A stretch of DNA of 64,000 nt from NCBI RefSeq assembly GCF_000143105.1, contig NW_014040801.1, positions 1,060,559 through 1,124,558 of the forward strand, in the 5' to 3' direction. A program made the position numbers and the translations under genes. Shown in pieces: positions 1 through 10,834 of the stretch. The notes below the pieces were generated by a model. It had not been told where the DNA came from. It saw nothing but the letters and a program-made list of their open reading frames with translations, and did not search any database. This DNA is from Grosmannia clavigera kw1407 (taxonomy: Eukaryota; Ascomycota; Sordariomycetes; Ophiostomatales; Ophiostomataceae). The first letter of the stretch is position 1. The number at the start of each line of letters is the position of its first letter.

Positions 1-384
1 GGATTCCCATGATGCATGATTTGCAAAGCGGCGCTGCGATACAGTTCGTATTTTAGAATAAACACCTCGGTTGGAAATTGCGCCTGTGCTTTCGTTACTG
101 AAAAGTTAGCAATCAGTATGATTAGAGCTGCAGTACGAAAAGGACTCCCCTCGAAAGCCGTATGTTGATCTTTACTCATTACATAAGCAAGAAAACCCAA
201 CACCGGTTTGTGTCATCCATCTCACCAGTTGACTTACTGACGGCTCTTCTTTATCCTACAAATGAATTGTCCGCTGTATTCTTTTACCCTATTTACCCTC
301 TAACAATATCTTTCCCTTCCTTTTTTTTCTCCTTTGTCACGGGCGGAAAACCGAAGCGACGAAACCACGTCGACCGAAAATACG
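1..384. other. 5' flank, no gene seen
   Basis: No convincing coding exon is visible. The stretch is moderately AT-rich and ends in a pyrimidine-rich run around positions 300-335, which fits a promoter or 5' leader for the gene starting at 385. An open frame enters the next gene from position 334, but its first codon is TTG, so I did not extend the gene into it. Confidence 0.5.
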
Positions 385-2004
385 ATGTGGACTCGGCAAA
401 CAGAGGCCAGTAGCGGCGCTACAACGCCGGCGAAAGAGGTAGTTCTCCCAGACTTGGCACCGCCGTCAGACGACGAGGCTAAAGGCTACTACCGTCGTCT
501 GCCGTCATGTCCTCGATTGGTCGGACGCACATCTGGCAAGGAGCGGTGGTATTCTCCGTTCCCTGGCGAGTCGTCGCTGCCCAGCAGCGAGGAGATTTCC
601 ACCATTGGACAGCACACGATAGTGTCACTGTGGGAAGACCTTCTCGAGTCTCATGTCATGACGATCATCAAGGACCTGCCGTGGACCTCCGTGGACGTGT
701 TGCGCATCGGGCTCAAGAGCGTTAAGAGAAGCGACAAGCCGGTCATTGTCTGGATTGGCGTCTCTACCGCCGACATACCCTGGCCGAAGATCGCTGACGT
801 TCTGCGTGCATTCCGCGTTGTCCTCGATATGCGGGGCCTAAACGATGTCGATGTCGAGATCCGTGTTGCCACCGTGTCGCAGGCAGCAGGCCCAGCTCTC
901 TTGCCGGCCAACAGCCTCAATATGTCTCAGATGGATGTTTATCTACGCCAGCTGTACACAACAGCGGTTGGGCAGTCGTTTGCGTCTGCAAAATCTGATA
1001 GGACCCAAGGATCACTCGGTATGTATCTTTGGGCGGCCAGATCTGGCAACTCTACCGAGCTCTTCGCCCTTACATGCCGGCATGTGGCGCTGCCAGACAC
1101 AAAATTTCCAGGCAACCGCCCATACCGCAGATGCTTCCAAGGCCAGCCGGCCAACAAAATGATCATACCGGCCACCGGCAGTTGGGAAGACTGGAACGGC
1201 GAAGCCGAAATCCTTGTTGAGGAGTGCAACAAATCCCTGCAGTCCGCCCGACAGGATCCAAATGTGGAACCTGTTGATATTCAATTGGCAGAGCTCCTGC
1301 TGCGTAACGCCTCGGGCTGGAAACGGACCGTGGACTCGCTGCAACCCATCGACAATCGGGTTGTGGGCGAAGTCTTCTTCTCGCCACCCATAGGCAAGGC
1401 GTATGACAGCAACAAGGTCAACCCGGGTACTTTTACTCGGGATTGGTGCTTGGTCCGTATGGATCTCAGCAAGTTCCCAGGCCAGCAGATGCCACAAAAC
1501 GTCGTCGATCTTAGGCACAGAGATTGGACCCAGATGCAAATGACGAGACTCCTGAACCCACATCCCCAGAGCCCCCACAAGTTCACCTTCCCGGAGGGTG
1601 GTCTCCTGCGTCTCTCCGGTGTGATTCCGATGGAAGATCTGTGCAAGCCCAATATGCTGGACAAGAACGGGGAGGAATGCCTCCTGGTGGGCAAGCGCGG
1701 TTCCGCCAGTGGCCTAACGTTTGGCACCGCCAACGAGATTAAATCTGTTGTGCGCGTATATCGTGGCCTGGAAGACTTCATGTCGCGAGAATGGCTGGTG
1801 GTCGGGTTCAACAAACGGAATGCGTTCTCCAAGAAAGGAGACTCCGGCTCTGTGATTTTCGACATGCACGGACGGGTAGGCGGCCTGCTGGTCGCGGGCT
1901 CCTTGGCGGGCTCCAGTACATACGACGTGACCTATGCCATACCGATGGCGCAGCTCCTGGCTGACATCAACGAGCACATGGGATACGAAGTCAAGATGGT
2001 TTAG
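385..2004 (+). CDS. Trypsin-fold protein of unknown role, fungal
   Basis: A single-exon gene for 539 residues. I place the start at the first ATG of the frame. The C-terminal part carries what looks like a chymotrypsin-type serine peptidase core: TCRHV with His233, a DIQL stretch with Asp298 in the position of the usual DIAL motif, and GDSGS with Ser487. Those three residues are in the order and context of a catalytic triad. The N-terminal 200 residues form a separate region (hydrophilic start, then alternating hydrophobic strands around residues 105-170) that I do not recognise. There is no signal peptide or membrane segment, so an intracellular location is likely, unlike secreted fungal trypsins. 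Substrate and role are unknown. It could also be an inactive trypsin-like scaffold. The fold assignment is inference from motifs only. Confidence 0.75.
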   Translation: MWTRQTEASSGATTPAKEVVLPDLAPPSDDEAKGYYRRLPSCPRLVGRTSGKERWYSPFPGESSLPSSEEISTIGQHTIVSLWEDLLESHVMTIIKDLPWTSVDVLRIGLKSVKRSDKPVIVWIGVSTADIPWPKIADVLRAFRVVLDMRGLNDVDVEIRVATVSQAAGPALLPANSLNMSQMDVYLRQLYTTAVGQSFASAKSDRTQGSLGMYLWAARSGNSTELFALTCRHVALPDTKFPGNRPYRRCFQGQPANKMIIPATGSWEDWNGEAEILVEECNKSLQSARQDPNVEPVDIQLAELLLRNASGWKRTVDSLQPIDNRVVGEVFFSPPIGKAYDSNKVNPGTFTRDWCLVRMDLSKFPGQQMPQNVVDLRHRDWTQMQMTRLLNPHPQSPHKFTFPEGGLLRLSGVIPMEDLCKPNMLDKNGEECLLVGKRGSASGLTFGTANEIKSVVRVYRGLEDFMSREWLVVGFNKRNAFSKKGDSGSVIFDMHGRVGGLLVAGSLAGSSTYDVTYAIPMAQLLADINEHMGYEVKMV

Positions 2005-2666
2005 GGAAATCAATCGACCGGCTCTCGTGCGCGTTGACGTATAGTGGGATCCGGATGTGAGGCTTATCGGTATTTGTTTTTGCCGCAAATTATTATTCGA
2101 TTACCAAATGGCGGACTTGCGTCAATCTGTGTCTAATCATGGTTAGCCTGATCGCTGTCGGTCTACTTTCATGTAGAATCCCGTGAGAAAAACATAAATA
2201 CCATGGTGATAACAGAGGCAAATTAAGTAAAATCAGAAAGAAACTCAAAAACATTCAATAACAATGGTAAAACAATCTGATAGATTTGCAACGACTCGCC
2301 ACCAGTCCACTGCCTAAAGTCTACGGCACGGAGGGCGAAATGAAGGGGCAGGCCTTTTTTGCGGCTCAAGAGCTTGTTACGGAGTACTCCGTACGGAGTA
2401 CTCCATTGAACTTCGTGTGCTAAGACGCCCGGCATTCGGAGTATCTCTTAATCCGACATCACATTGTTACAGCACGCCTTCAGTACGTCACAGCTGCATT
2501 ACAAATACAGCTTGCGTCTTGCTAACCTGATTGCCTGTCGATGCCAAAGACAAAATCGACACTTACTCCTACACTCACAACTCGAACCAGTCGAGTACTG
2601 GCAGAAGGAAACCGGACTCCACTGCAACAAATACCAAACCATTTCCAAGACCACGCTGCCGCCGCC
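2005..2666. other. Intergenic, holds a long perfect palindrome
   Basis: No gene is seen. The stretch separates two plus-strand genes and must contain the promoter of the gene at 2667. The one striking element is the perfect palindrome at 2381-2404, listed separately. A frame open from 2541 runs into the next gene, but the codon at 2541 is ATG in a weak context and the family-like beginning is at 2667. Confidence 0.5.
2381..2404. repeat. 24-bp perfect palindrome, tandem GGAGTACTCC
   Basis: Two copies of the self-complementary decamer GGAGTACTCC are joined by GTAC, so the whole 24 bp reads the same on both strands. It lies about 260 bp upstream of the start codon at 2667. Single copies or relatives recur at 12114-12123, 13891-13900, 36062-36078, 60208-60218 and 62443-62455, all between genes. 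Confidence 0.85.
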
Positions 2667-3464
2667 ATGTCATCGCCCCACGTCCTCCTTCTCGGCGGCC
2701 ACGGAAAGATCGCCCAGCTGCTCACACCACTGTTGCTGCGGCGCAGCTGGTCCGTCACCAGCATAATCCGTAACGCAGACCAGGTGGCTGCCGTACAGGC
2801 GCTTGGCAACGGCGCACCGGCCGCTGCCCGCCTTACCGTCTTGGTTCGCAGCCTCGAGGATGTGCACGTCCAGACCGACGCTCAGGCGCTGCTAGACGAG
2901 CTGCGGCCCGACTACATCGTCTGGAGCGCAGGCGCCGGCGGCAAGGGCGCTCCGGAACGCACACAGGCTATCGACCGCGATGCCGCCGTTGCATTTGTCG
3001 ATGCTGCCGCCGCCACGCCGTCTGTCACCCGCTTCCTACTGGTGTCCTATCTGCTTTCGCGTCGTGGCAAGGCCTCATGGTGGGATGACGCCTCGTGGCA
3101 GAAGGGAGAGGAGGTCAACCGCTCCACTCTGGCCCGTTATTACGAGGCCAAGCTTGCTGCCGACGAGGCGCTGTACCGTGCATCCCAGAGGCGCGGCTCC
3201 GACTTCGTGGCTATTGACCTGCGCCCCGGTGTTTTGACCGATGGGCCTGCTGGCCCTGTCGAGTTGGGACGCACAGCTAAGGCTCTTGGTCCGACAAGCC
3301 GTGCCACAGTTGCCGCCATTGCGGACCTGCTCCTGGCGCACCCGCATGCGCGATCGGCCTGGGTCGACGTGCTGGACGGTACGGAGGAGCCAACCGCGGC
3401 TGTCAACAGAGTGACACGTGAAGGAGTCGATGCGGTCGAGGGTGAACCCGTGACAAAAAATTAG
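2667..3464 (+). CDS. NAD(P)-binding Rossmann-fold protein (atypical SDR)
   Basis: Encodes 265 residues without introns. The start at 2667 is chosen because MSSPHVLLLGGHGKIA begins the Rossmann fold directly and the context is good; the frame is open to an ATG at 2541, which would add 42 residues of low complexity. The GGHGKIA loop near residue 10 is a dinucleotide-binding motif of the NmrA/YwnB type of extended or atypical short-chain dehydrogenases. A later LRPGVL motif (about residue 190) is common in this group. No classical YxxxK catalytic pair is clear, though YYEAK occurs near residue 160. Such proteins may be reductases or redox sensors; the substrate cannot be told. Likely cytosolic, as there is no targeting signal. 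Confidence 0.8.
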   Translation: MSSPHVLLLGGHGKIAQLLTPLLLRRSWSVTSIIRNADQVAAVQALGNGAPAAARLTVLVRSLEDVHVQTDAQALLDELRPDYIVWSAGAGGKGAPERTQAIDRDAAVAFVDAAAATPSVTRFLLVSYLLSRRGKASWWDDASWQKGEEVNRSTLARYYEAKLAADEALYRASQRRGSDFVAIDLRPGVLTDGPAGPVELGRTAKALGPTSRATVAAIADLLLAHPHARSAWVDVLDGTEEPTAAVNRVTREGVDAVEGEPVTKN

Positions 3465-3624
3465 AAAAGAGGACTGATTGTGCTGTGCTCGGCTAGAATA
3501 GGATCAAATTGCAAATCCGTACATCTGACTTTCGGAGCCTCTCGTGCCTTCGGATAATCGGGTCGTCTTGGATAGTGATACACGTTGCTGTACAGCCCTC
3601 CGGCGTCGTCTCAGGGAAGCCGCA

Positions 3625-4326
3625 TCACGACGCCTCCACCAGGCCCGGTCGTCCCAGCCGATCGACGACGCCTGCCTTGAGCCGTAGCCGCTGCTCAATG
3701 ACGGCTGCACCCACGCCCTGCGCTCGCAGTTCCAGGATTTCCCTCAGCGTGCTGGCAGAAAGAAACTCGCGGCCCAAATTGTGTGAGCCACCACCGCCAC
3801 GGCCTTTGCTTGCCACGTCGGCAGTCCGCTCGGCCGCTTGGTCATCGTGTAGTCGGCGGCGCGCCTCGAGGACCGACAGCGTCGTGTTTTTTGGACTCCG
3901 CCTCTGTATGGCGTATGCGGCCGCTGTCGAGTCTATTCCGCCGGCCGACGACTGCGGCGATGTCGGGTTGGGCGTCACGGCGCCGAGCTGGCGTAGGCGA
4001 TCGGAAAAGGCGGCTGACCAATCGGGGTCGGAGCCATCGGCACGTATCACTGCCTTGTCAGCACAAAGGAAAAAAGCTCAGACAGCAAATAAGAACACAC
4101 CTTCGTCCTTGGAAAAGGATGGCTGCCGCCGTTCAGGGCGCAAGGTGCTGTTCGATATATCCGTTGCTGGCCGTTCAGCCCGCTGCGACTGGTGAGCTGG
4201 TGGTCGTGTCGATCGTGCTGGCCGTGCTGCTCGTTGTGTATCGTGTGGCAGTGAAGCACCAGCTGCTCTTGTTGGATATTTACGCGGAACACCGGTGCGC
4301 GTAGCCTTTGAAGCTGAGGAGCCCAT
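3625..4326 (-). CDS. Small MGSS-start protein with helix-turn-helix-like C-terminus
   Basis: Two exons, 4326-4101 and 4050-3625, with a 50-bp intron that has a GTGTGT donor, a GTGCTGAC branch site and a GCAG acceptor. Protein 216 residues. It begins MGSSASK, which fits an N-myristoylation signal (Gly2, Ser at position 6), followed by a basic, Ser/Pro/Arg-rich region of about 75 residues. The C-terminal third contains a compact helical pattern (STLREILELRAQGVGAAVIE, then LRLKAGVVDRLG) that resembles a helix-turn-helix. I recall similar fungal hypothetical proteins but no assigned function. Myristoylation would place it on a membrane, perhaps mitochondrial or plasma, which argues against a plain transcription factor. 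Function unknown. Confidence 0.75.
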
Positions 4327-4462
4327 GATATTGATTTGCTACCGTTTGCGTTGGAGATGCAATGAGGCACAAAACTTCTGCGCGCGAATGTATGGCTTTG
4401 TGGCTTTGTGGCGTGTGCACAGAACGAATTGTGCACAGTGTGCAGTCACGTGTGCTTCCCTT

Positions 4463-7400
4463 TCAATCAGCGCTGTGTGGAATGCTGGACTCAGGCACCT
4501 TCGGCAGCGGCGTATCCTCCACGACCACGTCGTCAAACGTCAACGGTACTGATTCGAGGGCCCGCCGCCGTCCAAAGAATGGAACTCGTTCTGACAGCTT
4601 GCTCCACATCCCACGTTCTTCCACGGCTTCGAGGGCTGCCGATGTTAGTCAGCCATGGTAGCCTCTCAGCAAGGGACTGAAGACGACACGAAATCTTACC
4701 TGTCGCTACACGTTCGGTGATATCGTCGATCACCATAAGTTGCTGCAGCTTTGTCTCACCGTGGAGGAACGCCACCGGTCCGACATATTTCGTCTCCTTC
4801 TGAAACCCAAAGGCCGAGGCCGACGACGACGGTCGCCACATGTACTTCGCTGGCGTTGGATCCTCGCTGGCTGGATCCCAGACAGCTTCTGGGTCCAGCA
4901 CGTCGTTCTGCTGCGTCCAATATTGCTCCACGGCAGGTGTCTGCAAGTGCACCGGCCAACGGTCTATGTGGAAGAATTGGGGCGCCAATCCGCAGACTTG
5001 TGGCAGCGCCCAGTCCCAGAGAGACCCCGATGGCCGTGGAGCAGCCGCTGTGGGCAGCGGTGTCAGAGCACGCTCAGCCTCGACGAGCAGCTTGTGGGCT
5101 ATCAAATCTTGTGCATATTTTGCCGGCATGGTGCTGCTGCTCTTGGTAGCCTCAGGGTCAGCAATTCGCACAACGTCGGGAAAACCACAGTTGACGTTGT
5201 TTTTGCTCGTCATATTTTCGTATTTCTGCTGCCACGCGCTCATGCACTCCTTTACTCTGTTCTTCTTGTCGGTCTTGGTCTGGGTGGCGTTCAAGTCGTC
5301 GCTGGCGCTGTCTGCCTGCTTCCACGCGGCATCCTCCCATCTGCCACGCTCCACCATCTCCAATTGTCGTAGCGTGCGACCAAAGCGGAAGGCAAGCCCG
5401 CAGAAGAAGTCGTGCACCTCGGCTCGCAGTGGCTCCTTGGTGCGTCCGCTTGCCACCGTCTTGGCCCAGGTGTCGTCCACCTCCAGGGCTCGTTGGGGTG
5501 CACCGATGGCAATATCTGGATCCTGCTCGTCAGCCCCGGGGTGCGGCCGCATCAGCCACGACCATCCTTCTTGGCCTCCCGGTGGTTCTCTATTTTTGGC
5601 CCATATGCGGTGCTCTGGGTGCAGAGTCAGCCTTGGCCGCTGAACAATGCCACCGCCACGGTTGCCTTCTCCGGAGCCCGGCTTATATGGGCTGAACCTG
5701 CAGCGGCCGGCTTTTCGGAGGCGGTCGCAGAAGAACCGGGCGTCCCCGTAGGAAAACCGCACACGCTGCTGCTGCTGCTGCTCGTTTCCTGTTACGTCGA
5801 ATGGTGCTCCATCCTCGTTCATTGTGTCCACGAGCACCTTGATCGGCACCTCCGTGTCGACTGTCTGAAAGAGCCGGATATCGCTGAGATCATCCATGAG
5901 CCCCTGAAGTCGTTGTGCAAAGCACTGGTACAACGCCTGTCCGCCTCGGTCTTCGCTGTGCCCCTCTTCTTCTTTTTCGTGTGCTTCCCGCAGGTCGGGG
6001 CCTGCTGGAAGCGGCAGCATCAGTCGACTGTTGGTCGATCCCGTCAGTAAGAAATTGAGCCACCGCGCTTCAACCTCATTGATCGGCCGAGCCACACGAA
6101 GCCTCCTAATAGCGGCGAGTCCGGTGATCACCCTCGGCTCCCAGTCGTAGAAACTGCGCAGCTGCAGCGCGCTGTCCGGCTGCGACAGTCCACGCAAGCC
6201 CTGTGCTGTGTATTTGCGTACGTTGCGAAGAAGTGGCCGCGGTGCCACCTCCAAAGCGCGCTCCAGCAGACGGGCGATGGAACGCAGCAGCACCAACATC
6301 CTGCGATCCTGCTCCATGAGTCGAGGCAGTGGCCGGCGCGGGAGGCCTCTGGGACTACCGTAGCCGAGGCTGTACGCATCGGGAAACCGAGGCAGCACCG
6401 CCCAGTCCGGCTGGTCCTGATTTTCAGACTCTGTTGCCATGCGCGCCTTCTCCACCCATTTGATCCGGTGGCGCCGGTACTCCGCCATGTAGGCTGTGTA
6501 CGGATGCGTCTGCTTGCTGATAACGGGAAGCATGTTCTTCTCTTCTGTATCCCCCCGAGACCCGCCTGCCACAAGCTTCGGCACCGGCAACAGCTGTGAT
6601 GCTGCCCTGGTCGATTTTCCCATCCCCGCCCCGACCTCCGCCTTTGTAGCCCACGGCCAGCAACCGCCTGCTGCTGCAGTCCGCCTATAGATGTTGCGAG
6701 CTGGTACCGGTAGTGCAACACGACACCATGGCGAGCCGTTGCTTGCAGCAGTATTTTCCGACGACGAGAATTCTACCAAAGCCAGCTGCAGTGCCGCCCT
6801 GCGGGCTCCGCGCTCGCGCGCATAACTGGTTGCATCCTGGCCGAGCATGGTGCCATCTGGAAGTCGCCTGACGTCGTGTACTGTAGCGCTGCTGCCATCT
6901 CTGCTGTATATGGCCCAGCCACGTTGAGCAATAACACTCTGGTAGAACTCTGCATTTTCCCCGTATGCGAGATTCTGACCTCCGGCCTCGGCCGCTGCGA
7001 CGGCTGTCTGCGCCCGCTGCAAAATTGTGTCGATAGATTCGCCTGGTTGGGCTGGCTGGCCCATCAAATGACCATCGTCTGCAGCAAGCTGCTGGTAGTA
7101 GCTGGTCGCATCCGGGTAGTGCTTTAGAATACGGAGGATGTCGTTGGCACTGCCATCAGTTGTCTTGCGAATATCTGCATTTGGTGCAAGCTGCTGGCTT
7201 CTTGGGATTGCCGTACCCGCAGCATCACTCTTCACTCTTTCGACACATAAAAGGCTACTGAACTGCAATTCTCGTGGCTGCATCGTTGATATCGCAGCTG
7301 GGCTGTGTAGGACTGTGGCCTGCTTGGCTATATTGTACTGATGCGCTTCGAATAGTCTCTGTAGGCGCACCAGACGTCTTGCCTCCTGTACTAGCATACG

Positions 7401-8063
7401 TGTATTCTGGCCGTACACCGGCGGTTGGCGATTTGCCTGCGGAGGTGGCAGTGGGAGCAGACGGTCCGGACCATCGGCTTGACACTGGTCGGCCTGTGTG
7501 CTGTCCCCATCTCCGAGTGGTACCTCCTCCAGGAAGTCCAGGTGTGCCTCGATAAATTTGACTCGTACAGGCCAATCCTCATCCTTGTAGACATTTTGCT
7601 GAGACAAATATGCAACAACCTCCTTCAGACTATCACCTACTGGTGGAAGCCGCATGCCGTTGAAATAGTGGTCCTCCTGGCAGTCTTCGGTGTCCGCCTG
7701 GAGCGGGCTTTGATCCCATTTCAGCTTGTCCGCGCAAACTCTGGCGTAAACCTTGGTCTCATCATGTGCGGTGTCTCCCTTCTGTCTGCTTTTGGAATCG
7801 TGCTGTTCTTGCTCGATCCCATCTTCGTATGGTGCGTCCTGGTTGGATTGACAAAAAGTGGGAGGTGTCGTTTTCTGGTCAGCGTCGATGACTGGATGTC
7901 TTCTTGATGAGTATAAGCCCAAACGGTTGCGTCGGGAGCGCAGTGGAGTGGACAGCTTCGCAGGTAGTAGGCGAGATATTGAGGGAGTTGCTGGTACAGC
8001 CACTCCTTTCCGAGGTCTCTTCTTGCCAGCATATTTTCTCTCAAGACGTGCGTTGGTTGACAT
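4463..8063 (-). CDS. Large hypothetical protein, 1178 residues
   Basis: Main exon 8063-4700 and a last exon 4635-4463, joined across a 64-bp intron with a GTAAGA donor, CTGACTAAC branch site and GGCAG acceptor. Reading through the intron instead would end at 4533; the spliced form gives a coherent acidic tail ending IPHSAD. The start ATG at 8063 opens a basic N-terminus (residues 1-55, rich in Lys and Arg). No domain is recognised. Visible features are a block of hydrophilic N-terminal sequence, mixed alpha-helical regions, several Gln and Ala runs, and a conserved-looking acidic/aromatic C-terminal segment around residues 950-1110 with many Trp residues. It has no signal peptide or membrane segment. 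Other introns inside the large exon cannot be excluded. Function unknown. Confidence 0.7.
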
Positions 8064-8639
8064 TTCTACGTTTTAAGTAACGTGTTTGGCAGTATTCCGA
8101 TTCGTAACTTGATGCGGGGGTTTTTGTTTTTGTAATTCGGACCTGTAGCTGTATTGCAAGCTTCAGTATGATGTCCATGAAGGAAGTGACTGAAATTTTA
8201 TTTTCTGCCTTGCCAGGGAAAGGCCTTTTTGTTCAATGGCCCCTTCCGGAAATGGCATCTTTCGGCTCCTACACGCGGGACAGAAATTAAGCTATCAAAA
8301 AGAGAGAAATTACATGCTTGGGTAACACCAACCTCGCAATAACTCTTGCTGTTTTCGTCCGTTTGGAGATTAAGATCAAGTGATGAGACAGAACAAAGGA
8401 AACCAACATCCGCAATATGGAGCGTGGGTCAACAGATGGTTGCGTACGTGTAACTGCAACCAAATATATTGATCTAGAACAAAGAGAAGAGATCCGGAAA
8501 AGGAATGGGAAGTTATAGAAGGAGGCATCGGTCAGTGCTATTTTGCAACAGTCTCAGGGAACGTGCAAGTTTATTGGGAAAAACATCCATGTCTGCGCTC
8601 TTTTTCCGTAGGAAGCAGAGGATGCTTACAGCGCATTTA
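8064..8639. other. Intergenic, no gene seen
   Basis: About 580 bp between the start of the large orphan gene and the stop of the BTB gene, both on the minus strand. It should hold the promoter of the former and the terminator of the latter. I see no exon, tRNA or repeat. Confidence 0.5.
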
Positions 8640-10030
8640 TTATGTGCCTTCATTCTCCGGTTGCCGCATAGTCTGTACAACCTCTGTTTCTCCTGAAGCC
8701 AAGTCTCGCTGTTTTATGCCGTGATCGCGGTCCTCGCTGCAGTTCTCATCCTCAAAATCGTGGTCGTATCCGTTTTCGTCCTCGTCCTCGTCAGCCCTTG
8801 TCCTGTCGCAATGCTTTAGCACGTCCGCAATCCACTCCCGCTCAGTCCTAGCCAGCCGGTGCAATAGCGACAGGGCTGTGTATGCTCGTGATAGACATGT
8901 CTGCCCCTCTTTTCCCTTTCCCTTGCTTTGCGCCACCTCATCCCTTGCAAAGTCGGCCAAATCTGCCTCTAGCTGCTGCACAAACATCTGGCCATCCCAC
9001 TCACTCCTAAATTGGGCATGGAAGGCTGGATTCAGTGCCAATTGGGGCAGTGTGACGGCAACGAACTTTATGAGAATTTGGCGGAGCGGCCACAAAATCC
9101 CATCTACTTCTTTGCAGAGGTCTTCGTCCTCCACTCTGCTGTGGTCTCCGCTGTGGTATCTGCCCCGTGCTAGCAACGCTGATGGTTGTTCGTATAGTAT
9201 CGTCAGAGCCCTTGCGCAAGGGAATGGCGAGCTTCAAAACGGAATAGTCAATGCTTGGAGAGTCGCAAAAAACGGCCGGGGTCAGATACATCTGTAGGAA
9301 GGATGTGTAGCGAGTGATGGCAGCACCAGCATAGTCCATCATGGGACTGCATGCGACTGAAGCGGCAGTAATGAACATCGCAGTGTTCGTGAGAAGGCAG
9401 TCAGCATATAGAGGCTCGGAGATACAGTAAACAGCGCCAGGGTATTCTGAATTATCAGTAAGCAACAACTGAAAGCCAGGATCGGTATATCTGGGAGTTA
9501 TGGCCTACCATGGGTGTATAGGAAGCGCAGGACATTGGCAAGCTGCCCCGGGTCGTGATTGTGTAGTTCCATTATATGTAGACAGCGACTTGGCAACGCC
9601 TCCAACCCGAAATAGCTAATCACCTTGTCTCCTTCACGTGACTTCCATGGCTCTATGCGAGGAGAAAAGTATTCGCAGCGGTCGAGGATTTGTCGGTGCA
9701 AGCGCCACGAGAAGAAGCCACAGATGACCACCACGTCCCAGCCAATAGGATTGTTCCAGAGCCTTTCAAAAATCTGTCAGTTCGAAACAAAGCAAGGAGA
9801 GTAGACAGGCATATGCTCAGCGACATAGAAACTCACAAGGCGTCTCCTTGATTCAGAGCTCGCATCATAGCCTCCCTTTCCTTCCCAGCTTCGTCTGGCG
9901 ATTTTTGTTGTTGAGCTACAGAAGGGTCTGCGATATCAACACTTGTGATGCCTGTGATGCCAACACTTTCTCTGGTGGCTTCGCCTTCCTTCTCGGCTGA
10001 TTCTTGCCCCTCGACGTCTGCTTCAGACAT
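8640..10030 (-). CDS. BTB/POZ domain protein
   Basis: Four exons by my reading: 10030-9837, 9762-9509, 9446-9290 and 9231-8640, total 1197 nt, 398 residues. Introns are 74, 62 and 58 bp. Three acceptors needed care: the frame is kept only by GAAAG before 9762, TTCAG before 9446 and TTGAAG before 9231, each downstream of a CTGAY or TTGAC branch. The N-terminal 65 residues are acidic and disordered. Residues about 70-160 form a BTB fold (GWDVVVICGFFSWRLHRQIL, then a LRFLYTHEYP segment). The C-terminus is helical, then strongly acidic. Fungal BTB proteins of this layout act in protein-protein contacts and sometimes as Cullin-3 adaptors; no partner can be inferred here. No membrane segment. Confidence 0.8.
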
Positions 10031-10589
10031 CTCAATTATTGTAGGTGTGCCTTGAAGAAAATTCTTGCTGCTGGTATTGAAAAGTATTACATGAAGAGAT
10101 AATTGTTAGATAATATGTGGCTGCCTGGCATAAATATCACCTCGAACATCATTATCGTCTCACTGTGAGCTTCGCTTGTATTTGCCCTCTCTCCTTCCTG
10201 TACTCGCCTCGTTCGACAGCGCGGTGGCAAACATAGCTTTATTAATTCACTTTAACTTTGAGTCGTGCTGTTCACTCAGGCGCAATGCTACTGTATGTGT
10301 TATGATTGAGGTCATCAAACAAAGTCACCTGTAGGGACTCTAAATTGAATGCCTGTCCCAAAAGTAAATGCGAGGTGCGGCCTCCTTACGATAGTTTATA
10401 TTTGAGTTTTATGGCCATGTGCTTTTCTTTCAGTACAAAAACGTGAGAGAATAGAGATCATCTGTTTTTGTGAGGCTATGTTGAGGAAGAAAGGTCGTTT
10501 TAAATATTCGACAGCCTCGGAGGTTCATGCATACCAACGTCGTGCGGGGTTCATAAGCTGTTTCCGAATCGGGAAAAGTCAATAAACAT
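10031..10589. other. Intergenic, no protein gene seen
   Basis: About 560 bp between the BTB gene start and tRNA-Cys. It is AT-rich with short stop-filled frames. It should carry the BTB promoter. The 3' end supplies the 5' flank of the tRNA, whose internal promoter needs little upstream sequence. Confidence 0.5.
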
Positions 10590-10660
10590 GGAGGGTTAGC
10601 TCAGTGGTAGAGCGAGAGATTGCAGATCTCTAGGTCGTGGTTTCGAGTACCACACTCTCC
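10590..10660 (+). tRNA. tRNA-Cys, anticodon GCA
   Basis: A 71-nt cloverleaf can be drawn completely. The acceptor stem GGAGGGT pairs with ACTCTCC with one G-T wobble. The D arm is GCTC-loop-GAGC. The anticodon arm AGAGA/TCTCT encloses TTGCAGA, giving anticodon GCA for cysteine. The T arm GTGGT/ACCAC encloses TTCGAGT. There is no intron. The internal A box (TAGCTCAGTGG) and B box (GGTTTCGAGTACC-like) needed for RNA polymerase III are present, and TTTT at 10667-10670 can serve as terminator. Confidence 0.95.
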
Positions 10661-10834
10661 TTGTAATTTTGCCTATTTTCTGTCACCTTCACATGGGTGT
10701 ATGTTAAAGCTAGAGACACTTTTTTTGTGTACAAGTAATGCATGGCTATGTATATGCTCTTGTCGATCTCAATCTGCAATTGATCCGGCGTACAGTGTTC
10801 GCGGCTACTAGCATTAAAAGCAGTTTATTCGCGC

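Noticed and set aside
334..384. Upstream extension of the trypsin-fold gene
   Set aside because: The frame opens with TTG; no ATG or acceptor supports it.
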